In this document: one piece after another, positions 17,407-26,389 of the stretch | Numbering within the stretch: the stretch's first letter is position 1 | Layout of the letters: every line of letters starts with the position of its first letter | NCBI RefSeq assembly: GCF_051201685.1 | Contig: NZ_CP179213.1 | Span: 2,356,001-2,420,000, forward strand | Direction of reading: 5' to 3' | From: Luminiphilus sp051201685 | GTDB lineage: Bacteria; Pseudomonadota; Gammaproteobacteria; Pseudomonadales; Halieaceae | DNA: 64,000 nt | Made by a program: the position numbers and the translations under genes | Notes under the pieces: generated by a model | Told to the model about the DNA's origin: nothing | Databases searched by the model: none | What the model saw: the letters and a program-made list of their open reading frames with translations, nothing else

Positions 17407-17773
17407 AGCGACAGCATGCGACGGATACTAGGTAAAACACAAGGATACTAAAACATTGGCAACATTATGATGGTTACGGCGCGCCGCTCAGGCACCCTAA
17501 CAAACCAAGGCGTCCGCAGCCGCGCCTGCGCATCTCAGGAGCTACAATTATCAGCTGACTACACCATTGCTGCGACCCAACCCGAGTCCCCAACAGTTTT
17601 TATGGCAACTACTACCCCATTATTCGTTGTGGCCGGAGCCTCTCAGTACAGTGACTGTCATCACATAATTCGGATATAATTTCGCAAACTCCACTCAAAC
17701 AGCGTCGAGCACTCCCAGATCGAAGTTAATTCGCAGATGCTGCACAAATACTCGAACCTATGGAGGGTTTATC
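17407..17773. other. intergenic region upstream of the large TonB-dependent receptor
   Basis: 367 bases. A 70-codon open frame (17467-17679, +) shows no motif or ribosome site and I do not call it. Apart from the candidate promoter at 17651-17680 I see no structured RNA. Confidence 0.5.
17651..17680 (+). promoter_or_regulatory. candidate sigma-70 promoter of the TonB-dependent receptor gene
   Basis: GTGACT (17651-17656), an 18-bp spacer and a perfect TATAAT (17675-17680), giving a 5' leader of about 85 bases before the ATG at 17774. Confidence 0.5.
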
Positions 17774-20700
17774 ATGCGGTTCAACACCCAGCGAGATTTA
17801 CTCGCAGTTACCGTCGCGCTAGCCTGCTTGGGCTTTAACAGCGCCAGTGCACAAGTAACCGAAAGCAACGCAGTCATTCAAGAATCGGCGATCGAATCTG
17901 CTGCTGCAGACGAAGCCTTGCCAACACCTCAAGGAAGCGTTGAAGAAGTCGTTGTTACTGGATCAAGACTCCGCAGAGATACCTTTTCAAGCATCTCACC
18001 CCTACAAATCATTACCACAGAATTTGCAAAAGAGGCGGGACTCATTGACGCAGCTGACATTCTGCAGGGCTCGACTGCGGCAACTGGTCAACAGATTGAC
18101 CTCACCTTCCAAGGCTTTGTGTTGGACAACGGTCCCGCTGCATCGACCGTTGACCTCCGCGGACTTGGGGCAAATCGCAACTTGGTTCTGATCAATGGGC
18201 GACGGGTATCACCCTCTGGTGTTGAAGGCGCACCGGCAGCACCGAACCTCAACTTACTGCCCAGATCACTCGTCGAACGCTACGACATTCTGTTGGACGG
18301 CGCCTCCTCTGTTTACGGATCCGATGCCATTGCCGGTGTCGTTAACGCGATCCTGCGCAAGGACTTCGACGGATTGGAAGTCGAAATTTTCGGTAACCAA
18401 CCCGTTCAAAGTGGCGGCTCAGACACCACCGTGACCGCTAGCTGGGGATTTAACACCGACCGTGGCGTTTTTGGTATTGGCGCTGAATACGTCGACAGCA
18501 CCAAGGCAGCTCTGGCAGACCGCGATTGGACCAGTGACTGCGAAAGCAACGTGGAGATCGATGAGAACGGTACGATTCGTACCCAAGATGAATACTACAG
18601 TTCTATCGGTTACCCCAGCTACGGTAATTGCTCCTTCGGCAGTGTAGCGGCGAGAACCTTTATTCCGTCGATCGACGCCGGCAGTATTTATTACACGCCC
18701 GGTTACTCTAACGGAGGTTGGGGTAACTTTTCTGAGTCAGGGGACCCTTACACAGGTCTTGGTGCCGACGGCAATGGTGATGGCGTTGGTGATATCAACC
18801 TGTACGACTACGATCTGAACGGCAAACCCGCCTCTTTAGCTGCGGACCTGTTTCCCGCATCGACGCGTTATAACGTGATGGCCTATGGTGAATACACGTT
18901 TGAGGGCGAAGCCAACCTAACCCCCTACTTCGAGGCCAACTACTCGTATCTCGAGATCGATTCAAAGTCAGGCGAGGGCCAGCTGTTTCCAGAGGTGCCC
19001 GCGAACAACCCTTACAACCTATGTAACCCTAATCAACCCGACGGTGTCGATTGCGGATTAGCAATGGGAGCCTATCTCGACAACCCCTCTATTGCCGCAG
19101 GCATCGCCAATCAATTTGGTTTAACCCCAGCGCAATTTCGTGACTTCGGCATTGTAAACTTGTACCCGGGCGCTTTAGGGCCCGTGCCCACAACCCCGAT
19201 CGTTTCTGTTCGTGGCGACCGCAATATCACTGAGGTGGAGCAGTCGCAGATGCGCTTCGTCGCCGGCATCAGCGGTGATATTCCCTTCATGAATTTTGGT
19301 GCCGTCGAGGACTGGAGTTTCGACGCCTATGTCAGCTACTCGCTGTCTGAGGGAACATCGATTCGCTATGGCGTCCGAGAAGACCGACTGAACTATTCGT
19401 TGGGTTATTACTCTTCCACATCGACACCCTGCGAAAATGACTTAGGTGCTGCACTGCGCGCCGACGCCACAGCGGGCTGTGTTCCTGTGAACATGTATGC
19501 ACCCTCGTTGTACCCCATCGGTGAGGTCGTTGGTGACTTTGGCTCACAGGCAGAACGCAATTACTTGTTCGACACGCGTACTTTCGACACTGAATACGAG
19601 CAAATCGTGGCATCAGCCTATGTCACTGGCGACATCTTTGAGCTGCCCGCTGGTGAAATTGCTTTAGGCTTGGGGGCAGAGGTCCGTTTCGACGACATCA
19701 GCTCTAACCCCGATGCCGTGGCGGCCGAAGGCCTCTTCTGGGGTTTTTTTAGCGACAAAGGTGCACAGGGTGACCGTCAGGTCAACGAAGTTTTCGCGGA
19801 AGTGGAGATTCCTCTACTTGCCAACAAGCCTCTCGCCACAGAACTCAGCGTGAACCTTTCCGGACGAATCACCGATGACGAGTACTACGGAACCAACACG
19901 ACAGAGTCCGTCAAGATTGGCTGGCGCCCTGTCGAGCCCCTCTTAATTCGCGGTACTTGGGGTACCGCGTTTCGTGCCCCCAACCTCCGAGAGTTGTTCC
20001 TGGCCGGATCTACTGGATTCACCAATGTTGCCGACCCTTGTTACATTCCTGACGGTGCATTTGACGAATTGACAGGCGCCTACATTCCTGAAAATGACAA
20101 GCGCGATCCCCAGATTCTGGCTAACTGTGTCGCTACCGGCGTGGATCCTACAATTGCGGACAACGGCGGCTTCAATACCTTTAGTGTCGAAGTCTCTCAG
20201 GGCGGCTCCCTCGAGCTGGATCCTGAAGAGTCTGAGTCGTGGACCGTGGGCTTTGCTTTTGAGCAGGACTTCAGCAACAAGTTTGATTTTTCAATGGGCA
20301 TGACCTACTACGAGATCGACATCACCAACACAGTGATTGAGCCTTCAACGGGCTTCATCATTAGTGATTGCTATGGCGATGAAGCCGGCAACGGCGCTAG
20401 TGTCTTTTGTAACCGAATCACCAGAGACCTCACTGATCCTACCAACCCACAAATTACTTCAATGGACTTGGGTTTCATTAACCGAGACCAAGAAGTAGCC
20501 CGGGGCATTGACTACAATATTTTCTTCGGAGACACACTGAATGTGGGCGTGCCCATCGATTTCAGGGCTAACTTAACCGCAAGCAAGCTGCTAGAGCGTT
20601 CAACTGAGTTTGTAAACCCTGATGACAGCGTTGATAGAGAAACCTACCAAGGTGAATGGGGCTTCCCTGAGTGGCAGGCCCAGCTCGCATTGCGCTTTAC

Positions 20701-21064
20701 CTGGGACCGCTGGACAGCAACTTGGGAAACTCGGTACCTCGACAGTGTCGGCCAAGACCCTGAAAGCGTTGACCCCTTCGATTCAGTAGCCGGTGCGTCT
20801 GAAACTTGTTTTGGACCACCCAATGATGTGCTTTGCCGGGATTTTGCCGAAGCTGGCAGCTACCTGCTTCACAGCACATCACTCTTTTTTGATGCTGATT
20901 CGTGGACCATAGGCGCAGGCATACGTAACGTTTTTGACAAAGAACCACCCACGGTAGACGGTAGTGAGGTTCTCTCCTACTCCAATACGCCCATCGGCTA
21001 CGGTTATGACCTGCAGGGTCGAACCATATTCTTTGACGTCGTTTATCGCATGGGCGGAAGCTAA
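17774..21064 (+). CDS. large TonB-dependent receptor
   Basis: 1096 residues. Signal peptide about 1-26; TonB-box region EEVVVTGS (57-64); plug domain (about 65-200) with VDLRGLGANRNLVLINGRR and YDILLDGASSVYGSDAIAGVVN; then a long barrel with loops containing several Cys residues. The length and plug type match the receptor class common in marine gammaproteobacteria for peptides, polymers or large ligands rather than simple siderophore receptors. The S9-type exported peptidase 90 bases downstream suggests a peptide ligand (inference). A stable hairpin follows the stop codon. RBS GGAGG precedes the ATG. Confidence 0.88.
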   Translation: MRFNTQRDLLAVTVALACLGFNSASAQVTESNAVIQESAIESAAADEALPTPQGSVEEVVVTGSRLRRDTFSSISPLQIITTEFAKEAGLIDAADILQGSTAATGQQIDLTFQGFVLDNGPAASTVDLRGLGANRNLVLINGRRVSPSGVEGAPAAPNLNLLPRSLVERYDILLDGASSVYGSDAIAGVVNAILRKDFDGLEVEIFGNQPVQSGGSDTTVTASWGFNTDRGVFGIGAEYVDSTKAALADRDWTSDCESNVEIDENGTIRTQDEYYSSIGYPSYGNCSFGSVAARTFIPSIDAGSIYYTPGYSNGGWGNFSESGDPYTGLGADGNGDGVGDINLYDYDLNGKPASLAADLFPASTRYNVMAYGEYTFEGEANLTPYFEANYSYLEIDSKSGEGQLFPEVPANNPYNLCNPNQPDGVDCGLAMGAYLDNPSIAAGIANQFGLTPAQFRDFGIVNLYPGALGPVPTTPIVSVRGDRNITEVEQSQMRFVAGISGDIPFMNFGAVEDWSFDAYVSYSLSEGTSIRYGVREDRLNYSLGYYSSTSTPCENDLGAALRADATAGCVPVNMYAPSLYPIGEVVGDFGSQAERNYLFDTRTFDTEYEQIVASAYVTGDIFELPAGEIALGLGAEVRFDDISSNPDAVAAEGLFWGFFSDKGAQGDRQVNEVFAEVEIPLLANKPLATELSVNLSGRITDDEYYGTNTTESVKIGWRPVEPLLIRGTWGTAFRAPNLRELFLAGSTGFTNVADPCYIPDGAFDELTGAYIPENDKRDPQILANCVATGVDPTIADNGGFNTFSVEVSQGGSLELDPEESESWTVGFAFEQDFSNKFDFSMGMTYYEIDITNTVIEPSTGFIISDCYGDEAGNGASVFCNRITRDLTDPTNPQITSMDLGFINRDQEVARGIDYNIFFGDTLNVGVPIDFRANLTASKLLERSTEFVNPDDSVDRETYQGEWGFPEWQAQLALRFTWDRWTATWETRYLDSVGQDPESVDPFDSVAGASETCFGPPNDVLCRDFAEAGSYLLHSTSLFFDADSWTIGAGIRNVFDKEPPTVDGSEVLSYSNTPIGYGYDLQGRTIFFDVVYRMGGS

Positions 21065-21096
21065 GGCCTACAGAGGTAAAGCCTGTAACTGTAGCT

Positions 21097-21120
21097 GGAG
21101 GCGCGTGAAAGCGCGCCTCC
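21097..21120 (+). terminator. GC-rich hairpin between receptor and S9 peptidase genes
   Basis: GGAGGCGCG (21097-21105), loop TGAAAG, CGCGCCTCC (21112-21120): a perfect 9-bp stem without a following T-tract. It may be a partial terminator or an RNA stabiliser that sets receptor:peptidase ratio. Confidence 0.5.
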
Positions 21121-21154
21121 GCATTTCACTCAACTATTGACACAGGACACCACA

Positions 21155-23161
21155 ATGCTTCGTGTTCTTACTGCCATTCTTGCACTTACCCTTCTTTCGT
21201 CCAACTGGGCAACAGCGACTCCTTACCCCATAGATCAATGGGCTCGCCGGGCCGCCATCAGCAACATTCAAATATCACCTGATGGGCGCTACCTTGGGCT
21301 AAAAAAAGTCTCCGGTAAGGGAGCCAATCCGGTCATCGAAATCTACAACACCGACGATCTCAGCGCCGAACCCTTTCGGGTCAACGCCAACCCCATGGAA
21401 ATCATCAGCTTTGATTGGGTATCCGACGACAATTTCGTTTTTCGAGCCCGTCAAAAAGTACGTGACCAGGTTGAAGGCTTCAATCGCGGCGTTTATGAAA
21501 CCCGCATTGCCCTAGTAGATGTCGGGGAGAAGGCCATTGAAGTCATTGAAGAGCGCGACCCTAGCATCGTCAGTGTTCTGCCAGAAAAGCCCGGAAAAAT
21601 CATGATCTCTTTTTCTGAAGGCGGAAATCGAGACGTAGGGCAACGTTTAGAAGCGGCTTTTCGCCCCAGAGCTTATTGGGAATACGACCTAAAACGCGAG
21701 TCTAAAAAACTCGTGATACGCGGCAAGATTTCATTAGGAAATATCGACTTTGACGGCGCGGGCAACCCCATTCTTGCAAGGGGCTTCGACCTACAGGAAG
21801 GCGAATTCATTTGGTATTACCGCGAAGCCTCGAGTGATGACTGGGTCGAATTCCACCGGCAGCACGAGGACTCCTACGACAGCTTCCAGGTTTGGGGGAA
21901 AGACCCTAGCCTACCCGGAAACTTTATTGTCGAAGCCAATAATGGCAGCGACACGACGGGACTGTGGTCATTTGATCCCAAGACGCGTAAGTACGCTGAG
22001 TTGCTGTATCAGAGGCGAGACAACGATATCTGTGGAGTGCGTTATCACAGCAACCGCTGGACCCACTACCGAGAGATTACCGGTGCCGTTCATTGTGGTG
22101 CCAACATAGAGATTGAGTTTTTCGACGCCTCTGAGGCGGCCCTGCATCAACAGCTAATGACCGCAATACCCAACGCTGATGCCCTGCGAATTACCAGTCG
22201 ATCAAAAGATGGCTCGTCGTTAACGTTGCGCAACGCAGCCCCTAGAGACCCCGGCACCCATTACCTTTTCCATAAAGGCAAACTGCAAATTGTGGGAGGT
22301 GAGCGACCTTACTTTGCTTCCGCAGATCTGGCTGACGTGAGGTTTATTACCTACCCGGCCAGGGATAAGACGCCTATTCCAGGCTACCTAACGGTACCCA
22401 ATGGCAAGCCGCCCTTTCCCTTGGTCGTGTTACCCCATGGAGGCCCGTTCGTAAGAGAGGTGGTTGTCTTCGACGAGTGGGCACAACTCCTCGCGAATCA
22501 CGGCTATATGGTGCTGCAACCGCAATACCGTGGGTCTAGAGGATATGGTCAAGCTTTCTATCAGGCAGCCTTTATGAACGGAGGCCAAGGCGGCTACTTA
22601 ATGCAAGACGACAAGGATGATGGCGTCATATACCTCGTTGAGGAAGGACTAGCCGAAGCCGAGAATGTGGCCATGTTTGGCTGGTCTTATGGTGGTTACG
22701 CCGCCCTGGTAGCGGCTTCACGCAGCCCTAACGCCTATCAATGTGTCATAGCTGGGGCCGCTGTTTCGGACCCGCAAATGCAGGTTGATTACTACAGGTA
22801 TCGCCTCAGAGGATCGAGTAAGCTCGAGCAGCTCGCGATGTGGGATGACAGCATTTCGCCCCTAGAGGAAGTTGATAAGGTGAACGTGCCCGTGCTTTTA
22901 ATTCATGGCGACGTTGATCAGCGCGTGCCGGTTGATCACGCGGAGAAGTACTTGGCCAAGCTTGGGGACGCCGAAAAGCAACACACCTACGTTGAGTTGG
23001 AGGGCGCTGATCACTTCTCCAACACACTGTTTTACGATCATAAAACATTGCTCTACACCTCAATCCTGAACTACCTTGCCAATGAGTGTGGTCTGGAGAA
23101 CGGCATGAGGCCTAATACACCCTCGAGCGAAATTGAACCAACGGTAGCGCAGCAACCCTAA
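21155..23161 (+). CDS. exported S9 family (prolyl oligopeptidase-type) serine peptidase
   Basis: 668 residues from the ATG at 21155 (AGGAC 8 bases upstream); a TTG six codons earlier would spoil the signal peptide. Signal peptide about 1-21, so periplasmic or secreted. Residues 30-380 look like the beta-propeller; the C-terminal alpha/beta hydrolase holds the triad Ser511 in GWSYGG, Asp588 in HGDVDQRVP and His620 in GADHF. Such enzymes (S9C/DPP-like) cleave oligopeptides. Location after a large TonB receptor fits breakdown of imported peptides. A strong terminator follows. Confidence 0.9.
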   Translation: MLRVLTAILALTLLSSNWATATPYPIDQWARRAAISNIQISPDGRYLGLKKVSGKGANPVIEIYNTDDLSAEPFRVNANPMEIISFDWVSDDNFVFRARQKVRDQVEGFNRGVYETRIALVDVGEKAIEVIEERDPSIVSVLPEKPGKIMISFSEGGNRDVGQRLEAAFRPRAYWEYDLKRESKKLVIRGKISLGNIDFDGAGNPILARGFDLQEGEFIWYYREASSDDWVEFHRQHEDSYDSFQVWGKDPSLPGNFIVEANNGSDTTGLWSFDPKTRKYAELLYQRRDNDICGVRYHSNRWTHYREITGAVHCGANIEIEFFDASEAALHQQLMTAIPNADALRITSRSKDGSSLTLRNAAPRDPGTHYLFHKGKLQIVGGERPYFASADLADVRFITYPARDKTPIPGYLTVPNGKPPFPLVVLPHGGPFVREVVVFDEWAQLLANHGYMVLQPQYRGSRGYGQAFYQAAFMNGGQGGYLMQDDKDDGVIYLVEEGLAEAENVAMFGWSYGGYAALVAASRSPNAYQCVIAGAAVSDPQMQVDYYRYRLRGSSKLEQLAMWDDSISPLEEVDKVNVPVLLIHGDVDQRVPVDHAEKYLAKLGDAEKQHTYVELEGADHFSNTLFYDHKTLLYTSILNYLANECGLENGMRPNTPSSEIEPTVAQQP

Positions 23162-23179
23162 ACCCATCGATAGCGCCAC

Positions 23180-23218
23180 AAAAAAAGCCCCCGCTCCTTT
23201 GGAACGGGGGCTTTTTTT
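23180..23218. terminator. bidirectional intrinsic terminator
   Basis: A-tract, GCCCCCG (23187-23193), inner TCC/GGA pairing, CGGGGGC (23205-23211) and a run of T's. It serves both convergent genes, the S9 peptidase (+) and isocitrate lyase (-). Confidence 0.92.
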
Positions 23219-23235
23219 TACCTAAACAATCGCAC

Positions 23236-24834
23236 TTAACCAAATTGGTTCATGGTGTTATCCGCACCACCTGCCTTGAGCGCAGCGTCACCAGAGAAGT
23301 ATTCTTTATGGTCGTCACCCATGTCAGAACCCGCCATGTTTTGGTGCTTAACACAGGCGATACCCTGACGAAGTTCCTTGCGCTGAACCCCCGCGACGTA
23401 ACCCAGCATACCGGCTTCGCCGAAGTACTCCTTAGCCAAGTTGTCGGTTGAAAGAGCCGCCGTATGGTAAGTGGGCAGTGTAATCAGGTGGTGAAAAATC
23501 CCTGCTTCCCGAGCGCCGTCAGCTTGAAAAGACTGAATACGCGCATCAGCTTCAGTCGCTAATTCAGTTCCATCGTATTCGGCACCCATGAGGGCATCAC
23601 GGTCGTAGGCAGCCATGTCTTGACCCGCTTCAGACCACGCATCAAATACCTGCTGACGGAAGCTGAGAGTCCAGTTAAAGCTTGGGCTGTTGTTATAAAC
23701 CAACTTAGCGTTGGGTACGGCTTCCCTGATGCGATTCACCATACTGGCGATCTGACCCACGTGGGGCTTCTCAGTTTCAATCCAGATGAGGTCGGCGCCA
23801 TTTTGCAGCGAAGTAATACAATCGAGGACCACGCGATCTACCCCAGAGCCCTTCTTAAACTGAAACAAACCTGATGCTAGTCTTGCAGGCTTCAACAGTT
23901 TGCCATTGGCCTTAACAACAACGTCACCGTTGGCAATGTCGTCGGCTGAATCGATGTAATCACCGTCTAGGAAACTGTTGTACTTGTCACCGAGGTCCCC
24001 AGGGGCGTCTGTGACTGCGATTTGCTTGGTCAGACCTGCGCCCAGCGAATCGGTTCTCGCCACGATAATGCCATTTTCGACGCCCAACTCTAAAAAGGCG
24101 TAGCGCACAGCGCGGATCTTAGCCAGAAAATCGGCGTGGGGTACGGTAACTTTGCCGTCTTGGTGCCCACACTGCTTTTCATCAGACACTTGGTTCTCGA
24201 TCTGGATGGCACAAGCACCTGCCTCAATCATGCTCTTAGCCAAAAGATAGGTGGCTTCCTCGTTGCCAAAACCGGCGTCTATATCGGCGATGATTGGCAC
24301 AACATGGGTTTGAAACTCTTCGATTTGCTTAGTGATGCCCTGCACTTCCACATCATTTCCAGCGGCTCGCGCAGCATCGAGAGCCCGAAAAAGCCCACCC
24401 ATCTCGCGGGCGTCTGCCTGTCGTAAAAAGGTGTATAGCTCTTCAATAAGGCTGGGCACCGATGTTTTCTCATGCATTGACTGATCGGGAAGCGGGCCAA
24501 ACTCTGAACGCAGAGCCGCGATCATCCAGCCTGAAAGATACAGGTACTTTTTATCGGTGGTTCCAAAATGCTTTTTAATTGCAATCAGCTTCTGCTGACC
24601 AATAAAACCATGCCAGCAACCCAAAGACTGTGTGTAGTGCGCGGGATCTGCGTCATACGCATCCATATCCTTGCGCATAACGTCTGCCGTATATCGAGCA
24701 ATGTCGATGCCAGTTTTGAAGCGATTCTGAGCGCGCATCCTAGCGGCGTACTCGGGGTTGATGTCGGCCCAAGATGATCCTGCCTGGGCAACTACGCCCT
24801 CTAACTCGCCAATCGTATCCAAATAATGACTCAT
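23236..24834 (-). CDS. aceA: isocitrate lyase
   Basis: 532 residues, the long Pseudomonas-type isocitrate lyase. It splits isocitrate into succinate and glyoxylate, the first step of the glyoxylate shunt needed for growth on acetate or fatty acids. The active-site motif is KQCGH with catalytic Cys222; the family signature DIDAGFGNEEATY and the GGLFRALDAARAAGND insertion region are present. RBS AAGGAGT precedes the ATG. Malate synthase is not in the window. A palindrome of ATGCTAA half-sites lies 95-116 bases upstream and could be an operator. Confidence 0.96.
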   Translation of the reverse strand: MSHYLDTIGELEGVVAQAGSSWADINPEYAARMRAQNRFKTGIDIARYTADVMRKDMDAYDADPAHYTQSLGCWHGFIGQQKLIAIKKHFGTTDKKYLYLSGWMIAALRSEFGPLPDQSMHEKTSVPSLIEELYTFLRQADAREMGGLFRALDAARAAGNDVEVQGITKQIEEFQTHVVPIIADIDAGFGNEEATYLLAKSMIEAGACAIQIENQVSDEKQCGHQDGKVTVPHADFLAKIRAVRYAFLELGVENGIIVARTDSLGAGLTKQIAVTDAPGDLGDKYNSFLDGDYIDSADDIANGDVVVKANGKLLKPARLASGLFQFKKGSGVDRVVLDCITSLQNGADLIWIETEKPHVGQIASMVNRIREAVPNAKLVYNNSPSFNWTLSFRQQVFDAWSEAGQDMAAYDRDALMGAEYDGTELATEADARIQSFQADGAREAGIFHHLITLPTYHTAALSTDNLAKEYFGEAGMLGYVAGVQRKELRQGIACVKHQNMAGSDMGDDHKEYFSGDAALKAGGADNTMNQFG

Positions 24835-24896
24835 AACGACTCCTTTAAAGTCTAGGGAATTGGGCTCAATGAGACCGCTGAATTAAGTAGACCGCG

Positions 24897-24950
24897 ATGC
24901 TAATGGGTCAGGAGGTATTTTTAAAGAAAATGCTAAATATTATTAGCATT
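24897..24950. promoter_or_regulatory. ATGCTAA palindrome plus extra half-site upstream of aceA
   Basis: AATGCTAA (24929-24936), a 6-base spacer, TTAGCATT (24943-24950), a perfect inverted repeat; a third copy, ATGCTAA, is at 24897-24903. On the minus strand it could also act as a weak AT-rich terminator after der, because TTCTTT follows. I favour a regulator site for aceA because of the third half-site. Confidence 0.45.
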
Positions 24951-24967
24951 CACTGGGTGAATGTTGC

Positions 24968-26386
24968 TTATTGTCCCTTACGCTGCTTCTTCTTCTTCTC
25001 AGCCTTTTTAATATGGGACATGAGGCGTTGTCGCCGACTCTCTTGACGCTGGGTCAATTTATTACGCTTACCCGCATAGGGATTATCACCCGTGCGATAT
25101 TGGATACGTATAGGGGTGCCATGAAGCTCTAGCACGCGACGAAACGTTTTTTCCAGATAGCGCGCGTAACTAGAGGGAAGCGCGTCGGTTTGACTGCCGT
25201 GGATCACCACGATTGGAGGGTTCTGACCTCCCGCGTGCGCGTAGCGCAACTTCACCCGACGGCCATTAACCAGCGGCGGCGGATGAGTGGCAACGGCATC
25301 TTCGAGAATGCGAGTTAATTTGTTGGTATTGAGTGAGGTGGTTGCGGCTCGGTGCGCCTGATGTATGGACTCATAAAGGTGCCCAACCCCGGTACCATGA
25401 AGCGCCGAGATAAAATGTATATCAGCGTAATCGACAAACTGTAGGCGACGATTGAGCTCAGAGCGAATCCAGTCGCGCTCATCGCTGGCAATACCGTCCC
25501 ATTTATTAATGGCGACAACCAGACCACGACCCGCATCGATGCACTGCCCCAAAAGGTGCAGATCTTGCTCAACCAGCCCCTCGTGGGCATCCATCAATAA
25601 AATGACAACATGGGCTTCGTTGATCGCTTTAAGTGTTTTAACGATCGAAAATTTCTCGACCACTTCACGAACGTTCTTGCGTCGCCGCACACCCGCAGTG
25701 TCAATCAGCGTGTACGCCTGATCATGACGCTCATACCTGATATAAACGCTGTCTCGGGTGGTCCCTGGCTTGTCAAACACAACGACCCGCTCTTCCCCAA
25801 GCAGGCGATTAACTAGGGTAGATTTCCCCACGTTAGGGCGCCCCACTACAGCGACACGAATACTGGGGTCATTGAGGGCATCAGCGGGTGCTGCTTTGGG
25901 CAACGCGTCGATAACACTGGTAATCAACTGCAGCACGCCTCGGTTATGCGAGGCCGCAATCGTGTGTAATTGAGGGCAACCTAGACGATAAAAGTCGCTG
26001 GCAGCGATATCCTCCCCAACTCCATCAATTTTGTTGACGACCAAGTGGAAAGGCTTACTGCGCTGACGCAAATAGGCAACCAGACTTTCATCTCCCGGAT
26101 GCAATCCTGCTCGGCCATCAACAAGGAGCAGTACGATATCAGCTTCATCGATGGCAACCCGTGACTGATCCGCCATAGCGGCATCGATGCCCAATTCCTC
26201 ACCGCTAATACCGCCGGTATCAATAACGATAAACGGGGCATCACCTATCTTCCCCTCACCATACTTTCGGTCTCGAGTGAGCCCTGAGAGATTGGCAACT
26301 AGGGCATCCCTCGATCGTGTCAGTTGATTGAATAACGTCGATTTACCAACATTGGGGCGCCCAACTAAGGCGATAACAGGAAGCAA
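24968..26386 (-). CDS. der: ribosome-assembly GTPase Der (EngA)
   Basis: 472 residues with two tandem GTPase domains, the hallmark of Der: P-loops GRPNVGKST at 9-17 and again near 182-190, each followed by DTGG/DTAG switch and NKxD motifs (NKID, NKWD). A KH-like C-terminal domain follows, then a Lys-rich tail of about 30 residues. Der is essential for maturation of the 50S subunit. Last gene of the minus-strand series pilF-ispG-hisS-yfgM-bamB-der, 3 bp after bamB. Confidence 0.97.
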   Translation of the reverse strand: MLPVIALVGRPNVGKSTLFNQLTRSRDALVANLSGLTRDRKYGEGKIGDAPFIVIDTGGISGEELGIDAAMADQSRVAIDEADIVLLLVDGRAGLHPGDESLVAYLRQRSKPFHLVVNKIDGVGEDIAASDFYRLGCPQLHTIAASHNRGVLQLITSVIDALPKAAPADALNDPSIRVAVVGRPNVGKSTLVNRLLGEERVVVFDKPGTTRDSVYIRYERHDQAYTLIDTAGVRRRKNVREVVEKFSIVKTLKAINEAHVVILLMDAHEGLVEQDLHLLGQCIDAGRGLVVAINKWDGIASDERDWIRSELNRRLQFVDYADIHFISALHGTGVGHLYESIHQAHRAATTSLNTNKLTRILEDAVATHPPPLVNGRRVKLRYAHAGGQNPPIVVIHGSQTDALPSSYARYLEKTFRRVLELHGTPIRIQYRTGDNPYAGKRNKLTQRQESRRQRLMSHIKKAEKKKKQRKGQ

Positions 26387-26389
26387 GTG

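Noticed and set aside
17467..17679. 70-codon open frame on the plus strand
   Set aside because: No ribosome site and overlaps the likely promoter of the TonB receptor gene.
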